A program made the position numbers and the translations under genes. This document shows positions 37,272 to 48,249 of a DNA stretch of 64,000 nt, piece after piece. This DNA is from Narthecium ossifragum (lineage: Eukaryota > Streptophyta > Magnoliopsida > Dioscoreales > Nartheciaceae). The notes beneath the pieces were generated by a model. The model ran no database searches. It worked only from the letters and a program-made list of their open reading frames with translations, and had not been told where the DNA came from. The stretch is from NCBI GenBank assembly GCA_963920575.1, contig OY986971.1:1550001-1614000 (forward strand), read 5' to 3'. How positions within the stretch are numbered: position 1 is the first letter of the stretch; each line of letters opens with the position of its first letter.

Positions 37272-39350
37272 GGTTGATGACGGGCTATTTTTTTTATCGT
37301 TATTTTCATTAGCAAGTGAGGTTAACATGTGAAGAATTATTCATAATTTATAACCAGTATAATGAAGCCAATCTTGAAGATAGAAAACTTGAAGGGAAAA
37401 TATACATAAGTGAAAAAATATTCATAATTTGGATTTATTCGGTATTAGCTAGATATTTGTGTATGAAAATGTAAATTTAACATAGAATTTGGAAACGACG
37501 ATCTCCTAATTTTATGTTGGATATTTCATTTATCAACCTAAAATTTGAAAAGAAGCTCAGCCCAATTGCATTTTTGAGTGTTTGCCGGAAAAAAATCACG
37601 GTAACTTTCTATTTATCCAAGATAAATCTAATATTATCCTGGATCCAAACATTACCTTAAATGTATAGAAAGAAAAACGCATTAGTGGAGCATTAATTCT
37701 GACCAATAGAAAAAGGAAAGAATTTACCAATTATAACTACAACATTGTCGATATTACAAACTACTACTCTCATAATTGAACAGCTTAAAATCATAAAAGA
37801 AAATAAACAATTAGAAACTTAAGTCTCATAGAATTTGGAAACGACAATCTCCTAATTTTATGTTGGATATTTCATTTATCAACCTAAATTTTGAAAAGAA
37901 GCTCATCCTATTAGCGTGGAAATTTAACCGTTAACCGGTCAAATAATTAAGATCAATATTACCTAACACTCAAGAAATCAGGAGATTGTGTTACGGATCA
38001 ACTACTTGAAACTTTGTTCGAACAGATGTGTCAAGTTAAACAGAAATCTAGAATGAACCTAATTTAATAAAGACTAATTATCAAGATTAAGCCTAAATTA
38101 ATCTTAAGTTAATCTACTGAAAATAAGAAAATTATCTAAAACTTCTAATTTAATATAGAAAGCAGTAAAGATCATCGTAAATTACTAAATCAAGGAAAAA
38201 ATAAGTTAAACCTACTTTAATCTAATTAATCTAGATTAGAATAATAAAGCTTTTAAATTAAACTAATCTAAAGAAAACATTAAAGAAAGCTTCTAAGGAA
38301 AACAATAAAGAAAGCATCATAAAGATCTAATCCTACATGATTTATCTAATAACAATAATGAAAACTACATTATAAGAAGAAAAGGAACAAAGATTAAAAG
38401 AAACATATTCATTTCATTAAATAAAATAACTTATAGAAATGAGAAACATATTGGAAAAAGACATCATGCTCATAAGCTCTGGGTTTGATTTGCGAGACAG
38501 ATTACACAGTGAAAAAGAATACTATTTATACTTAAGCGGTTAAACTGTATGTTAACTCCCGCTCAGCACGTACTCCATTATTTTCCATCCTTCACTCTTG
38601 ATAAGCGGCATGTCCCATGTTCTCCGACGTTTCCACATTTTTTCACGTCACGGTTTGATCGATGACGGTTGCATCTGGACAATGAGTTTTCCTTGTGTTG
38701 CCAGGTCCTAACTTTGGTCGATGATCGTTCTTAAGTTGCCTTGTCATTTTTCTCGGTCGATGCTTCTTTTGTGTACAGATCATCATCGCTCATGGTCGAT
38801 GCTTTTTTTATGTATATATCATCATCGCCCATGGCCGATGCTTCTTTTGTTTTTCCTCATTTGGTCGATGGCTTACTGCATATTATTTCATATGATCATC
38901 CAGTTAGATCGGAAAGGTCATTGGCCATTACTATTAAGCTGACGTGTCAACCACTGATTGGTTAACCATTATTTTGGATTAGATTAACTAATCGGTAGAT
39001 ATTTACCGATTGAATGTATCAATTATCCAATCAGTAGATGTCTAATGATTAATTGTTCTAATCCATTGGTGAATGTCTCATGATTGATTGTTCTAATTCA
39101 TCGATAGAATATTTGATTGTTTTAATTCATCTATAGAACACTAGTGATGCATTAGATGTGATCCACCGATTATGACGGCGTGTAATGTACATTTACACGG
39201 GTCTTTATCCTAAAACCATAGGAAAGAAAAGAACTGATCAAGCCCCACAGGCTTTTTATTCTGCCAATGAGAAAAAGTCCTCAATCCCCGCTCATTATTG
39301 AGTCAGTACTGGAGTTTGACGTTCCAGTAGCCCCTGCTACTACTGGTGGA
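37272..39350. other. AT-rich non-coding region with two local repeats
   Basis: A 79-bp direct repeat, nearly identical, lies at 37481-37559 and 37827-37905. A 39-bp unit starting GGTCGATGCTTC is repeated at 38755-38793 and 38794-38832, with a partial third copy to about 38862. No gene was recognised. Confidence 0.6.
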
Positions 39351-39359
39351 CGGAGACCG

Positions 39360-40853
39360 CGACTACTCGAACCAGCCCCAGTGCTCGGGGTTCCGGTCCA
39401 ACGGCGACGACACCTCCGGCCGCGGCGAGAGCGGCCCGGCGGAGCCCCACCAGTCCTTCAGGCACGACAGCACCACCTCCCCGAATCTCCCATCCCCCAT
39501 GGCCCCGTGCACCTTCTCGATGTACTCCCCCGGGCTCGCCTTCTTCTCGCCGGTGAGCATCTCCGTCCCCACCTCCTCCCTGACGAATTTATACACCGGG
39601 TAGGTGTTGCCGGCGATGAAGTCGCCGCTCTCGAACCTCTCCCGGGCTTTCGAGACGTCGTGCTCGAGGAGACGCTTGAGCTCATCTAGGAAGGCCGGGA
39701 TACGCTTGAAGATGGCGAGGCCGGCCGGAGTGTCGGGGCCGTCGGCGAGGGATTTCTCGACGAGGACCTCCCGGAGCTGGACGATGAGGGCGTAGGAGGG
39801 TTTGGCCGGGTCGTCGATGTACGAGAACACCGGCTGCTTCTCCACCACCTGAAGCAACTCCCGCTCACAGAACCTTGCTTCAAGCATAGTCCGCAGGGCG
39901 TACCTGTCTTGCTTCGGCTTGGTCATGGGCTCCTTCTCGTGCCGGGCCTTGGCCTCGCGGCCCTCGCTCATGTAGTCGCTCTCATCCAGCAAGTACTCCA
40001 TGAGCGCCGCCGCCTCGATCTGGCCCGGATGGTGCTTGAGCGCATGCGTCAGAGGGTCGGTGAACTCCGGCTTGCCGTGCATCGCCTCGCAGAACATCGC
40101 CGACAGGACTATGGATAGCAAGACGAGCAAGTTGGATTCGTAGCACACCGTCGCCGCACCCGCAGACCCTACTGCTGTTCCGTTGACGAGCGCGAGGCCT
40201 TCCTTGGCTTGCAGCTCGAAGGGCGAGCCAATGCCGGCTCTCTGCAACGCGTCGGCCGACGTGGTCTCGCTGCCTTCTGGCGTGCTGACCCTCGAGTTGT
40301 GCCTCCCGCCTCCCGGTGAGCACGCCGGCGATGTAGGACAAGGGGACCAAGTCGCCGGAGGCCGTGATGGTGCCTCTCAAGGGGAGCTCAGGGATAAGGT
40401 TGTGGTTCATGAGCTTAGTCATGCCCTCCCGGAGTACCCCTGCATCAACGTTTTTGTCCGGACGAGCATCGCCGCCTTGGCGTAGCTCGAAGGGAGGCAC
40501 TCCCTGCCGATGACCCCGGCGTTCAGGAAGCGGATGAGCTCGGCCTGGAGGTCGGCAGTCTTCTTGGTGCGGCGGTGCGACGTGGCGCTGAAGCCGGTGG
40601 TCACCGTAGGTGTCGGTGCCGTGCTCGATGTTGTCGGCCACCCACTTCGCGCTCTGGTCGACGCGGGCGCGCGCCGCGGCCGCGTCGAGCGACACGGCCC
40701 CGGCCTGCTTCCGCGATACGGCCGCGACCTGGGCCACGGTCAGGTTGGTGCCTTGGAGCTCCACGGAGCTCGTCGAATTGAACTGTCTGATCATGCGGTG
40801 GACTTCGTCGAAGTGGTTGCACTGGAGGGCATCAGCGGCATCTTCCAGTGAGG
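39360..40853 (-). pseudogene. Phenylalanine ammonia-lyase pseudogene
   Basis: GC-rich minus-strand remnant of PAL, the enzyme that deaminates phenylalanine to cinnamate at the entry to phenylpropanoid metabolism. Family blocks occur in order: [57 protein letters not shown] with the Ala-Ser-Gly triad that forms the MIO cofactor (40362-40354), LQAKEGLALVNGTAVGS, KHHPGQIEAAALME, KPKQDRYALRT, then VFSYIDD, YPVYKFVREE and the C-terminus near 39361. Lesions: a 2-nt deletion near 40605; loss of about eight codons plus a frameshift near 40430; a frameshift near 40290; and a jump near 39888 skipping roughly 190 conserved residues. The intron usual in the LIRFLNAG region is absent, so it is a retrocopy or comes from an intronless PAL. 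A functional enzyme is excluded. Confidence 0.9.
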
Positions 40854-40859
40854 GGGGTT

Positions 40860-41443
40860 GTCTACGTGCGTAATCCCAGCAATCGTAATCCCAGAAAGGG
40901 CGAATGCGTTGATGCAATTGATCGGCATCGGCATTGGCATTGGCAGCAACGTCGGAGGCCGGAAGGCCTTGATGAGGAGCTCCGTCGGTATAACGTTATA
41001 CTGCATTCAACGTATTGAATTTTTGAATGGGAAATACTGTACTGTCCATTGTGGCACCAACACCAAACACCATAATTTATCCTATACATTTCCATATATA
41101 ACAAACCAAACATTCCATCAAGTCGATACAAGAATAAGGGCTGTCAAATAGATTTTATAATTTGCAAAGGGTAGCAGATAGGGATGCCAATTATAAAGTT
41201 GAAGCAAAGCAATCAAAGAGTTATGAGAACAAGTCTCAATTATAAACATACAAAATTAATATTCACTTGTTTCTTTTCTTAGTTGAGCCAAAACCTGGCG
41301 GCCCAAAGGCTAATACAAACAAAAACTATGAGCGAAGAACAAATAAAAAATGATCCAAACGGGTGATACCATCCCTAGTAGACAACAAAATACCCTATTA
41401 TTGGTTCTAAGGAAGAAACCAAGGCTATGATAGCAAAAAGGAT
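40860..41443. other. Non-coding flank between PAL pseudogene and Copia element
   Basis: Short AT-rich stretch with a GGCATC/GGCATT repeat at about 40921-40945. Nothing else was recognised. Confidence 0.4.
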
Positions 41444-41448
41444 GCTAA

Positions 41449-41777
41449 AGAAAGAAATTTTGAGAGAAGTGTTTTGGTCAAGATACCAAAACATTGTTTC
41501 ATTGCTCTGTTTATATAGTGTTTTACAGTTGGGTATTGATACATATGAGATAGGAAAGAATGAGAGAGATACAGGGGATCTCTAACAGATTTGATCTCCA
41601 AGGCTATTCATAGTAGCTGCATCTCTTTGATCTGTTTGGATCCGATATATTTATAGTAGCTGCATCTCTTGATTTGTTTGGATCCGATCTCCACAGTTAT
41701 TCAAGGTAGCTGTATCTCCTTGATTTGCTTGGATGACATCAGCAGCTGTTAGGTTGGAATTAGCTGGTTGGTTAACA
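41449..41777 (-). repeat. Copia 3' LTR
   Basis: This 329-bp repeat is identical by eye to 46115-46443. On the minus strand it is the downstream LTR, next to the polypurine tract. Confidence 0.92.
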
Positions 41778-43880
41778 TCCCCCCGCAAGCTTATAGGGGG
41801 TTGCAACACCATAAGCTTGGATCGAAGCATCTGAAAGCGAGCTGCTGATAAGCCTTTGGTAAAAATGTCTGCGATTTGTTCTGCAGTAGAGATAAAATGA
41901 AGCACAACATCTTTGTTGACTATCACTTCTCTCGGATGAAGTGATAGTCAACTTCGATGTGTTTAGTGCGGGCATGGAAAACAGGATTCGAAGCTAAGGC
42001 CATGGCTCCAAGATTGTCACACCATATGATGGGTGCAATAGGAAGAGGGATTTGCAAATCTTTAAGTACCATTCGCAACCAATACAGTTCAGCAACCACC
42101 ATGGACAGTGCTCTGTATTCTGCTTCAGTGCTGGACCGAGAAACAATTTGCTGCTTCTTGGCACACCATGACACGAGGCATGGTCCGAGGAAAATTCCAT
42201 AGCCAGTTGTCGAGCGCCGGTCATTGGGGTCTCCTGCCCAATCCGAGTCGCAATAAGCGGTGAGTTGAAGGCTGCCGTGTTTGAAATGAAGACCATGGTC
42301 GATACTCCCTTTGAGATACCGGAGTACACGCTTGGCCGAGGTCCAATGGGCAGTGGAAGGAGCATGGAGGTGTTGGCATAGCTAATTGACAGTGAAGGCA
42401 ATTTCTGGTCTAGTAAGAGTGCAGTATTGTAAGGCTCCAACTAGTTGTCTATAATCCTGGACATTCTGCACTGGGTCCCCATCTGATGCATGCAATTTAC
42501 CACCCGACACACATGGAGCAGGTGAGGGTTTTGCACCAGCCATTTTGAAGCGATGGAGAATATCAATGATGTACTTGCTTTGCCGAAGGTGAAGGCCTTG
42601 ACTATTGCGAGTGACCTGAATCCCGAGAAAGAAACCAAGAGAGCCTAGGTCTCTTAACTTAAATTCAGATTGTAAGTGCTGGATTAGAGAGCAAATAAGA
42701 TGCTCATGAGTACCAGTAATCAGGATATCATCCACGTAGACTAGGATAAACATGTGCATATCTGATTTATGATAGGTGAAGAGTGAGGTGTCAGCCGAAG
42801 ATGAAACAAATCCGTAATCAAGGAGACAATGAGATAACCGTGTGTACCAAGCTCTTGGAGCTTGTTTGAGTCCATAGAGCGCCTTATGTAATTTGCAGAC
42901 ATGATTGGGAAAATTTGGATCAACAAACCCTTGTGGTTGCTTGATGTACACCTCTTCTTGGAGGTGACCATTGAGAAAGGCATTAGAGACATCAAGTTGA
43001 CGTACTTGCCACCCAAAATGAACTGCAATAGCCAACACTACACGTACCGTGGACGGCTTAATCACAGGACTAAATGTCTCTGAATAATCAATTCCACTTA
43101 CTTGATAAAACCCCTTCGCAACTAATTGGGCCTTCAGTCTATCCACCTCGCCATCAGATTTTTCGTTCACCTTATAAACCCATTTAGTGTCGATGATATT
43201 GTGATGTGGAGGTCTAGGAACCAAAGACCAAGTCTCATTGGCAAGCAGGGCCTCATACTCTTCATTCATAGCATTTTTCCACTCAGTGGACTTAATAGCC
43301 TGAGAAAAGGATGATGGTGTAGAGACAATAGTGGAGACATGCAGCGCATGTAGGGGATATTTAGTGCTGTAGAAAGTCTGGTAATTAGGAAACTCCTTAG
43401 GCTTAGAGGAACCTGTTTGAGAGCGTGTAACCATACGAGAGGTAGGCTGAGGAATGACTTCTAAAGTTGATGGTGACACAATATTTGAGGTTGGTGAGGA
43501 CTCAGATTGCTGGTCGGGATGCTCAGAGTGCAGCTCAATTTGTAGAGGCAAGGACGCTTGGGTTGAAAAAGAAGGACTACCAAGGGAAGGGGTTGGTTCA
43601 GCAAGAGGTAGAGAGCCTTCTTGAACTAAAGTGCAGTAGCAGGCATTGAGCTTGGACGAGGAGTGGAGTGATTGGAAGGAGGAGAGCTTACCAAATCTTG
43701 TGAAACGGTAGGGATTCTCAAAGGTGCAGTTGAGTTAGTTGGTGAAGGGATTGTCAAAGAACCACTTGCAGGAGTCGGCTGCTGAGGGGGTTGAGATGTT
43801 GTAGCCTGCATCAAACCTGGAAACAATTTTTCATCAAAAATAACATGCCGTGACAAGTATTTTATTAGATAAAGGATCAA
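41651..43880 (-). pseudogene. Copia pol 3' part: reverse transcriptase and RNase H, broken
   Basis: Continuation of the polyprotein after a frameshift near 43860. RT motifs are clear: TKWVYKVNEKSDG, VRQLDVSNAFLNGHL, KALYGLKQAPRAWY, and the catalytic YVDD in ILVYVDDILITG. RNase H follows, with AYCDSDWAGDPNDRRST, SSTEAEYRAL, WCDNLGAMALASNPVFHART and HIEVDYHFIREK. Lesions: a second, compensating frameshift in the linker near 43640; an in-frame TAG at 42384-42382 where the family has Lys in VNKLCQHL; and a 1-nt loss near 41928 that shifts NKDVVLHFISTAEQIADIFT out of frame. No full-length Pol can be made from this copy. Confidence 0.9.
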
Positions 43881-46086
43881 GACACTTGTATCCTTTATGA
43901 TTGGAAGAATAGCCGATAAAGATGCAACGTTTGCTTCTAAAGGCTAGCTTATTTGTGGTGAAAGGTCTTAGTAGCGGATAGCATGCACAACCAAAGGAGC
44001 GAAGATATAAATAGTCTGGATCTCGCTGGAACAGTTTTTGGTATGGTGATAGGTTATCTAAGATGGGTGTCGGCAGACGATTGATGAGAAACGTTGCGGT
44101 AGAGAATGCATCAACCCAAAAGGAAGGTGGGAGATGCGATTGAGCAAGTAGCGAGAGTCCAATTTCCGCAATGTGTCGATGCTTCCTCTCAGCGACACCA
44201 TTTTGCTGAGAGGTGTGAGGGCAAGTGCGACGATGGAAAATTCCATTAGATTCAAGAAGTTGAACAAATTGTTTTGAAATGTACTCACCACCATTGTCAG
44301 ATTGAAATTGCTTTATTTTTGTAGAGAAAAAGTTTTCTACTAGGATTTTGAATTTAACAAAGCAAGAGAACACATCTGATTTAGATTGAATGGGGTACAA
44401 CCAAGTAAATCTCGAGTAGTCATCAATAAATATGACATAGTATCGATTACCACTTTGAGAAGTTATAGGAGATACCCAAACATCAGAATGAACTAGATCT
44501 AGAGGTCCTAGAGAAATTCTAGTGGAATCAGTAAACGGAAGTCGTTTACTTTTTCCGAGTTGACATGCTGAACAAACATGATTTTGATCGGTTGAGCCGT
44601 CCACAGGAAGCTGAAACGAGTGGACAACCCTTTTGGTGACTTGGGTAGAGGGATGCCCAAGCCGAGCATGCCAAACATCAAAAGAAGTTTTAATACCAAG
44701 CAAAGCTACTTGTGCACGACAATTATTTAGAGAATTTTTATTGAGTCGAAGCAGATACATGCCACCTTCACTCTCCCCCTCCAGCAGCGTGATTCCTGTT
44801 CGTTTGTCCTTGATAAAATAATGAGAACCAGTAAGTATGAAGAAACAATCATTATCAAGGCAAAATTTGTTAATGGAAAGGAGGTTAGCCATGGCTTGGG
44901 GACAATGAAGAACACGATTAAGAGACAACTTAGCCTGAGGAGTTCGCAAAGTGAGAGAACCTATATTTTGAATTGAGAGTCCTGAACCATTACCTACAGC
45001 CACTGAATCATCCCCCATGTACGGCTCTTGCAGCTTCAGATTGGCAAGATCATTGGTGATGTGTTGATTTGCGCCACTGTCAAGAACCCAATTATCTCCT
45101 TCAACGTGAGCATTGGACTGTGCAACCATCGCCGCCAACTGAGCAGGTGGGTGACGTCCCTGGTAGCTATAATCCATACGATGGTAACAGTCCAAAGCAG
45201 TATGATTTGTCTTACCACAGATTTGGCAAGGTGCTCGGCCCTGTGTTGATCGCATCAACACTTGGTTTTGTGGAGAGTTCTTAGTGAACTGCGGAGACGC
45301 CGGCTTAGGTCTGGGAGGCTGGTTGTGAGGAGAAAATTTGTTGGGATAGGTGTTTCGGTTTTGCTTCTTAGAGTGTGTCGAGCTCCCATTTTTTTCAGCT
45401 ATCATTGCAAACCCAGGTTGTTGGAGATCCGCAGAGTGATGTTGTCCCGCCAACAAGATCTCATATGCCAGCAACTCTGATTGGAAGTCATCAAACGACA
45501 TCGAACCTGTACGAAGAGCAAAGGAACAGGAGACAACAAATGGGTTAAAGTTAGGAGTGAGGCCTCGTATCACGTAGCCAATCAGGTCATCATCTGCAAC
45601 TGGTTTCCCAACGGCTGCAAGCTGATCACAGAGAACCTTGACATCGTGTAGAAAATCAATACATGATTTTCCTCCTTGATGAAGACTTTGCAGCTGTGTT
45701 TGAAGGAGATTAATACGTGACCTTGATTGTGATGCATAACGATTTGCGAGAGTGAGCCATACTTGCCGAGCAGAGTTCATACCAAAGACATACGAGAGAA
45801 CTTTGTCGGACAAGGATGCATTGAGACAGCTGAGAACGAATTGATCCTTCTTCTCCCAAAGAGCAAATTCAGGATTCAATTCAGCAGTGTCTTTTCCTTC
45901 TAAAATGGGAAGGAATTTTGCTGGGTATGGTTGAGTACCGTCCACAAAGCCCAACAGGTCATTGCTCCTAAGAACAGGTAGAAATTGAGAAACCCAATTC
46001 AGATAATTGGAGCCATCAAGTTTCACCGAGATGAGTTGAAAGACATTCGGTGGAGTGAAGGTAACGCTTGAGGATGCGGAAGCCAT
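43834..46086 (-). CDS. Copia Gag-protease-integrase open frame (750 aa)
   Basis: The ATG at 46086 follows the primer-binding site by about 15 bases. Residues 1-230 are a Copia Gag with FQLISVKLDGSNYLNW at its start. The zinc knuckle is C287, C290, H295, C300. The aspartic protease motif LDSGANQH has D336. The integrase zinc module is H473, H478, C505, C508. The catalytic triad D535, D597, E633 has the D,D-35-E spacing. The frame breaks shortly after GYKCLDPLSNK at about 43860, probably by a 2-nt loss, and ends at 43834. Upstream of that the frame is undamaged. Confidence 0.92.
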   Translation of the reverse strand: MASASSSVTFTPPNVFQLISVKLDGSNYLNWVSQFLPVLRSNDLLGFVDGTQPYPAKFLPILEGKDTAELNPEFALWEKKDQFVLSCLNASLSDKVLSYVFGMNSARQVWLTLANRYASQSRSRINLLQTQLQSLHQGGKSCIDFLHDVKVLCDQLAAVGKPVADDDLIGYVIRGLTPNFNPFVVSCSFALRTGSMSFDDFQSELLAYEILLAGQHHSADLQQPGFAMIAEKNGSSTHSKKQNRNTYPNKFSPHNQPPRPKPASPQFTKNSPQNQVLMRSTQGRAPCQICGKTNHTALDCYHRMDYSYQGRHPPAQLAAMVAQSNAHVEGDNWVLDSGANQHITNDLANLKLQEPYMGDDSVAVGNGSGLSIQNIGSLTLRTPQAKLSLNRVLHCPQAMANLLSINKFCLDNDCFFILTGSHYFIKDKRTGITLLEGESEGGMYLLRLNKNSLNNCRAQVALLGIKTSFDVWHARLGHPSTQVTKRVVHSFQLPVDGSTDQNHVCSACQLGKSKRLPFTDSTRISLGPLDLVHSDVWVSPITSQSGNRYYVIFIDDYSRFTWLYPIQSKSDVFSCFVKFKILVENFFSTKIKQFQSDNGGEYISKQFVQLLESNGIFHRRTCPHTSQQNGVAERKHRHIAEIGLSLLAQSHLPPSFWVDAFSTATFLINRLPTPILDNLSPYQKLFQRDPDYLYLRSFGCACYPLLRPFTTNKLAFRSKRCIFIGYSSNHKGYKCLDPLSNKILVTACYF

Positions 46087-46114
46087 GAAAGGATCGACTA
46101 AGGTTCTGATACCA

Positions 46115-46443
46115 AGAAAGAAATTTTGAGAGAAGTGTTTTGGTCAAGATACCAAAACATTGTTTCATTGCTCTGTTTATATAGTGTTTTACAGTTGGGT
46201 ATTGATACATATGAGATAGGAAAGAATGAGAGAGATACAGGGGATCTCTAACAGATTTGATCTCCAAGGCTATTCATAGTAGCTGCATCTCTTTGATCTG
46301 TTTGGATCCGATATATTTATAGTAGCTGCATCTCTTGATTTGTTTGGATCCGATCTCCACAGTTATTCAAGGTAGCTGTATCTCCTTGATTTGCTTGGAT
46401 GACATCAGCAGCTGTTAGGTTGGAATTAGCTGGTTGGTTAACA
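46115..46443 (-). repeat. Copia 5' LTR with TATA box
   Basis: A 329-bp repeat holding the presumed promoter TATATAAA (46183-46176). It is immediately followed on the minus strand by the tRNA-Met primer-binding site. Confidence 0.92.
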
Positions 46444-46448
46444 GCTAA

Positions 46449-46810
46449 AACAAAGGAAAAAGATATATATCATCATAGAAAAGGTTTCAATGGAACATAT
46501 GATAGTGATATATAAGGTTGGAGACTTGGAGCTAGTGCTCAATGGTCAATCTTCTAGCCCATGATGATTGAGATTATTAATGGGAGGAAAAGAGGAAGTT
46601 TGTGAATTCCTGCATCTCTTCTAGTGATTTGGAGCTCATTGTATTCTCAGGACTGTACATATAGTTTGTGGAAGCAAATGTTTTGGAGGAAAAAATATGT
46701 ATATTTAGATTTCCAAAACGAGTTTCTAGTAAAGCGGGTACCGGAAAAGTCTTTTCATAATTTTCATACTTTTTTTTTTGTGTGTTTGGATTTCTGTGAA
46801 AGTATTGGAG
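46449..46810. other. Intergenic, nothing recognised
   Basis: AT-rich sequence between the Copia element and the Pack-MULE; ORFs on both strands are short. Confidence 0.4.
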
Positions 46811-47420
46811 TTTTTTACATTTTAAATCCAATTTTCTTTTGATTTTATAATTTCGGGCCGATCCGTTTTTCGTTTACAATGGAGGTCAAAATCCATTTTC
46901 TCGGACCTTTTTACCCTTATAAATGTCACATGACATCATCCATGGCACCGTCGCCTCTTCTCTCTGCATGCATGCCACCGTCGCCTCCTCTCTCTTCATG
47001 CATGCCACCCGCCCAACGATCCATGCGCCGCACCTCGGGTGGAGAGAGAGAGGCCGAGGGCGAGGTCGACGGCGAGGGCGAGGGCGACGTTGAGGGTGGC
47101 ATGCATGGGAGCGCGGGAGCGTGGGCGGCGTGCTTGGGAGCACGAGAGAGAGAGAGGCTGGGGGCGAGGGTGACGTCGACGGTTGGTGGCGAAGAAGCCC
47201 TTGATGGGCGCGGTGGCCGGCGGAGCATGGGGGATCGACAGAGAGAGAGAGGCCGAGGGCGAGGTCGACGGCGAGGGCGAGGTCGACGGTGAGGGCGAGG
47301 TCGAGGGCCGCACTGTCGCCGATGGACTCTCAGCAGGCGGTGGGCGCCGGGGTCCACATCGTGGCCTCCCGGTGTCTCTACGGCGGGACGCACGCGCTGC
47401 TCCTCCCGGTGTCTCTACGC

Positions 47421-47456
<36 letters not shown>

Positions 47457-47540
47457 CCGGAGAGAGAGAGGTCGAGGAGAGACGGGAGAGAGGCGGGAGA
47501 GATAGAGAGAGGTCAGGAGAGAGAGAGAGAGAGGAGGGGA

Positions 47541-47692
47541 GGATGACGTCATGGCAATCCAAATTGATAATTTTGACTTGGTAGTTGCATGACGTCATGC
47601 AACCATGACGTCATGGCAATCCAAATTTTGACTCGGCTCATAGCAATCCAAATTTTGACTGGATGCATGACGTCGGTAGTTGCATGACGTCG
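47541..47692. repeat. Cluster of TGACGTCA palindromes and repeated phrase
   Basis: Three TGACGTCA sites and two TGACGTCGG variants occur in 150 bp, alternating with three copies of GCAATCCAAATT(TTGAC). TGACGTCA is the core bound by TGA-type and other bZIP factors. Whether it works as a regulatory site here is inference. Confidence 0.6.
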
Positions 47693-47857
47693 GAGGCTTC
47701 ACCCACGTAGCTGCCCTCCCTTCCTCTTTCTCCCCGAGCTCCCGGCGGCTACACCCGGACCTAAGCCCGGCAGCACCTCCACCCAAACCTCCTCCCCAGA
47801 CGACCTCAGCGACACGGTGTCCTCCATCTCCCTCGTCCAGCCAGAGACGGCCACGGA

Positions 47858-48066
47858 ATCGAACGTCATGCAACTGCCGCGCGCCTTCGTAGTAGGCGTC
47901 GGCCTCGAGGTGCTCGTAGTAGAGGTCGTACTTCTTGTTGGAGTTCCGGACGCTGACGTTGGCGGCGAGGTCGTAGTACATCGTCCCGTTCCCGGCGAGG
48001 TCGAAGCGGCCGAGGGTGGCTTTCTCCACGTAGACCTTGAGGGCCTTGGGCTAGTTGGCCACATTG
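47858..48066 (-). pseudogene. Captured NHL/LEA_2 gene fragment
   Basis: The minus strand reads VEKATLGRFDLAGNGTMYYD, then LAANVSVRNSNKKYDLYYEH and LEADAYYEGARQ. This is the middle of an NDR1/HIN1-like LEA_2 domain, which folds as a fibronectin-III-like sheet at the cell surface. A TAG at 48053-48051 precedes the best part, and the domain is cut at both ends. GC-rich codon use contrasts with the AT-rich flanks. It abuts the next fragment directly. Confidence 0.75.
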
Positions 48067-48249
48067 GAGCCAATGCAAGGCCACGGCTAGAGAACCCGCG
48101 TAGTTCTTAATGCCCTCCATCCTCTCGCGCAAGCCATTGCACGCATCGGGCAACTCGACGACGTCTTCGAGGTACTCGTCGACGGTCTTCCGATCAACGC
48201 TCTCTGAAGAGCTACTATTTGCAGCTAGGAAGAGGACGTTGTTTGCCAT
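48067..48249 (-). pseudogene. Captured BYPASS1/UPSTREAM OF FLC-like fragment
   Basis: From ATG at 48249 the minus strand reads MANNVLFLAANSSSSESVDR, then VDEYLEDVVELPDACNGLRE and a helix ending AVALHWLQ. The VDxYLxxxxxLLDxCNxLxxR pattern is typical of the plant BPS1/UFC family. About 60 codons are present against several hundred in the family, so this is a fragment. It joins the LEA_2 fragment head to tail in the same orientation. The family assignment rests on one motif. Confidence 0.5.

Larger units (their letters stand above)
41444..46448 (-). mobile_element. Copia LTR retrotransposon, full length, identical LTRs
   Basis: The element is 41449-46443 (4995 bp) on the minus strand. LTRs of 329 bp lie at 41449-41777 and 46115-46443 and appear identical base for base. 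GCTAA flanks both ends (41444-41448, 46444-46448). The LTR starts TGTTAACC and, unusually, does not end in CA. The primer-binding site TGGTATCAGAACC (46114-46102) matches initiator tRNA-Met, and a G-rich polypurine tract (41790-41778) abuts the 3' LTR. A TATATAAA box lies in the 5' LTR at 46183-46176. Protease, integrase, then reverse transcriptase is Copia order. The short LTR suggests the Ale/Retrofit lineage (inferred). Confidence 0.93.

Noticed and set aside
39346..40873. Many plus-strand ORFs opposite the PAL remnant
   Set aside because: High GC third positions of the minus-strand PAL leave opposite frames open; no family match.
46879..47598. Gly/Glu/Arg and Pro/Arg-rich ORFs on both strands
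   Set aside because: GC-rich repeated GAGGGCGAGG words inside the Pack-MULE; composition, not coding.
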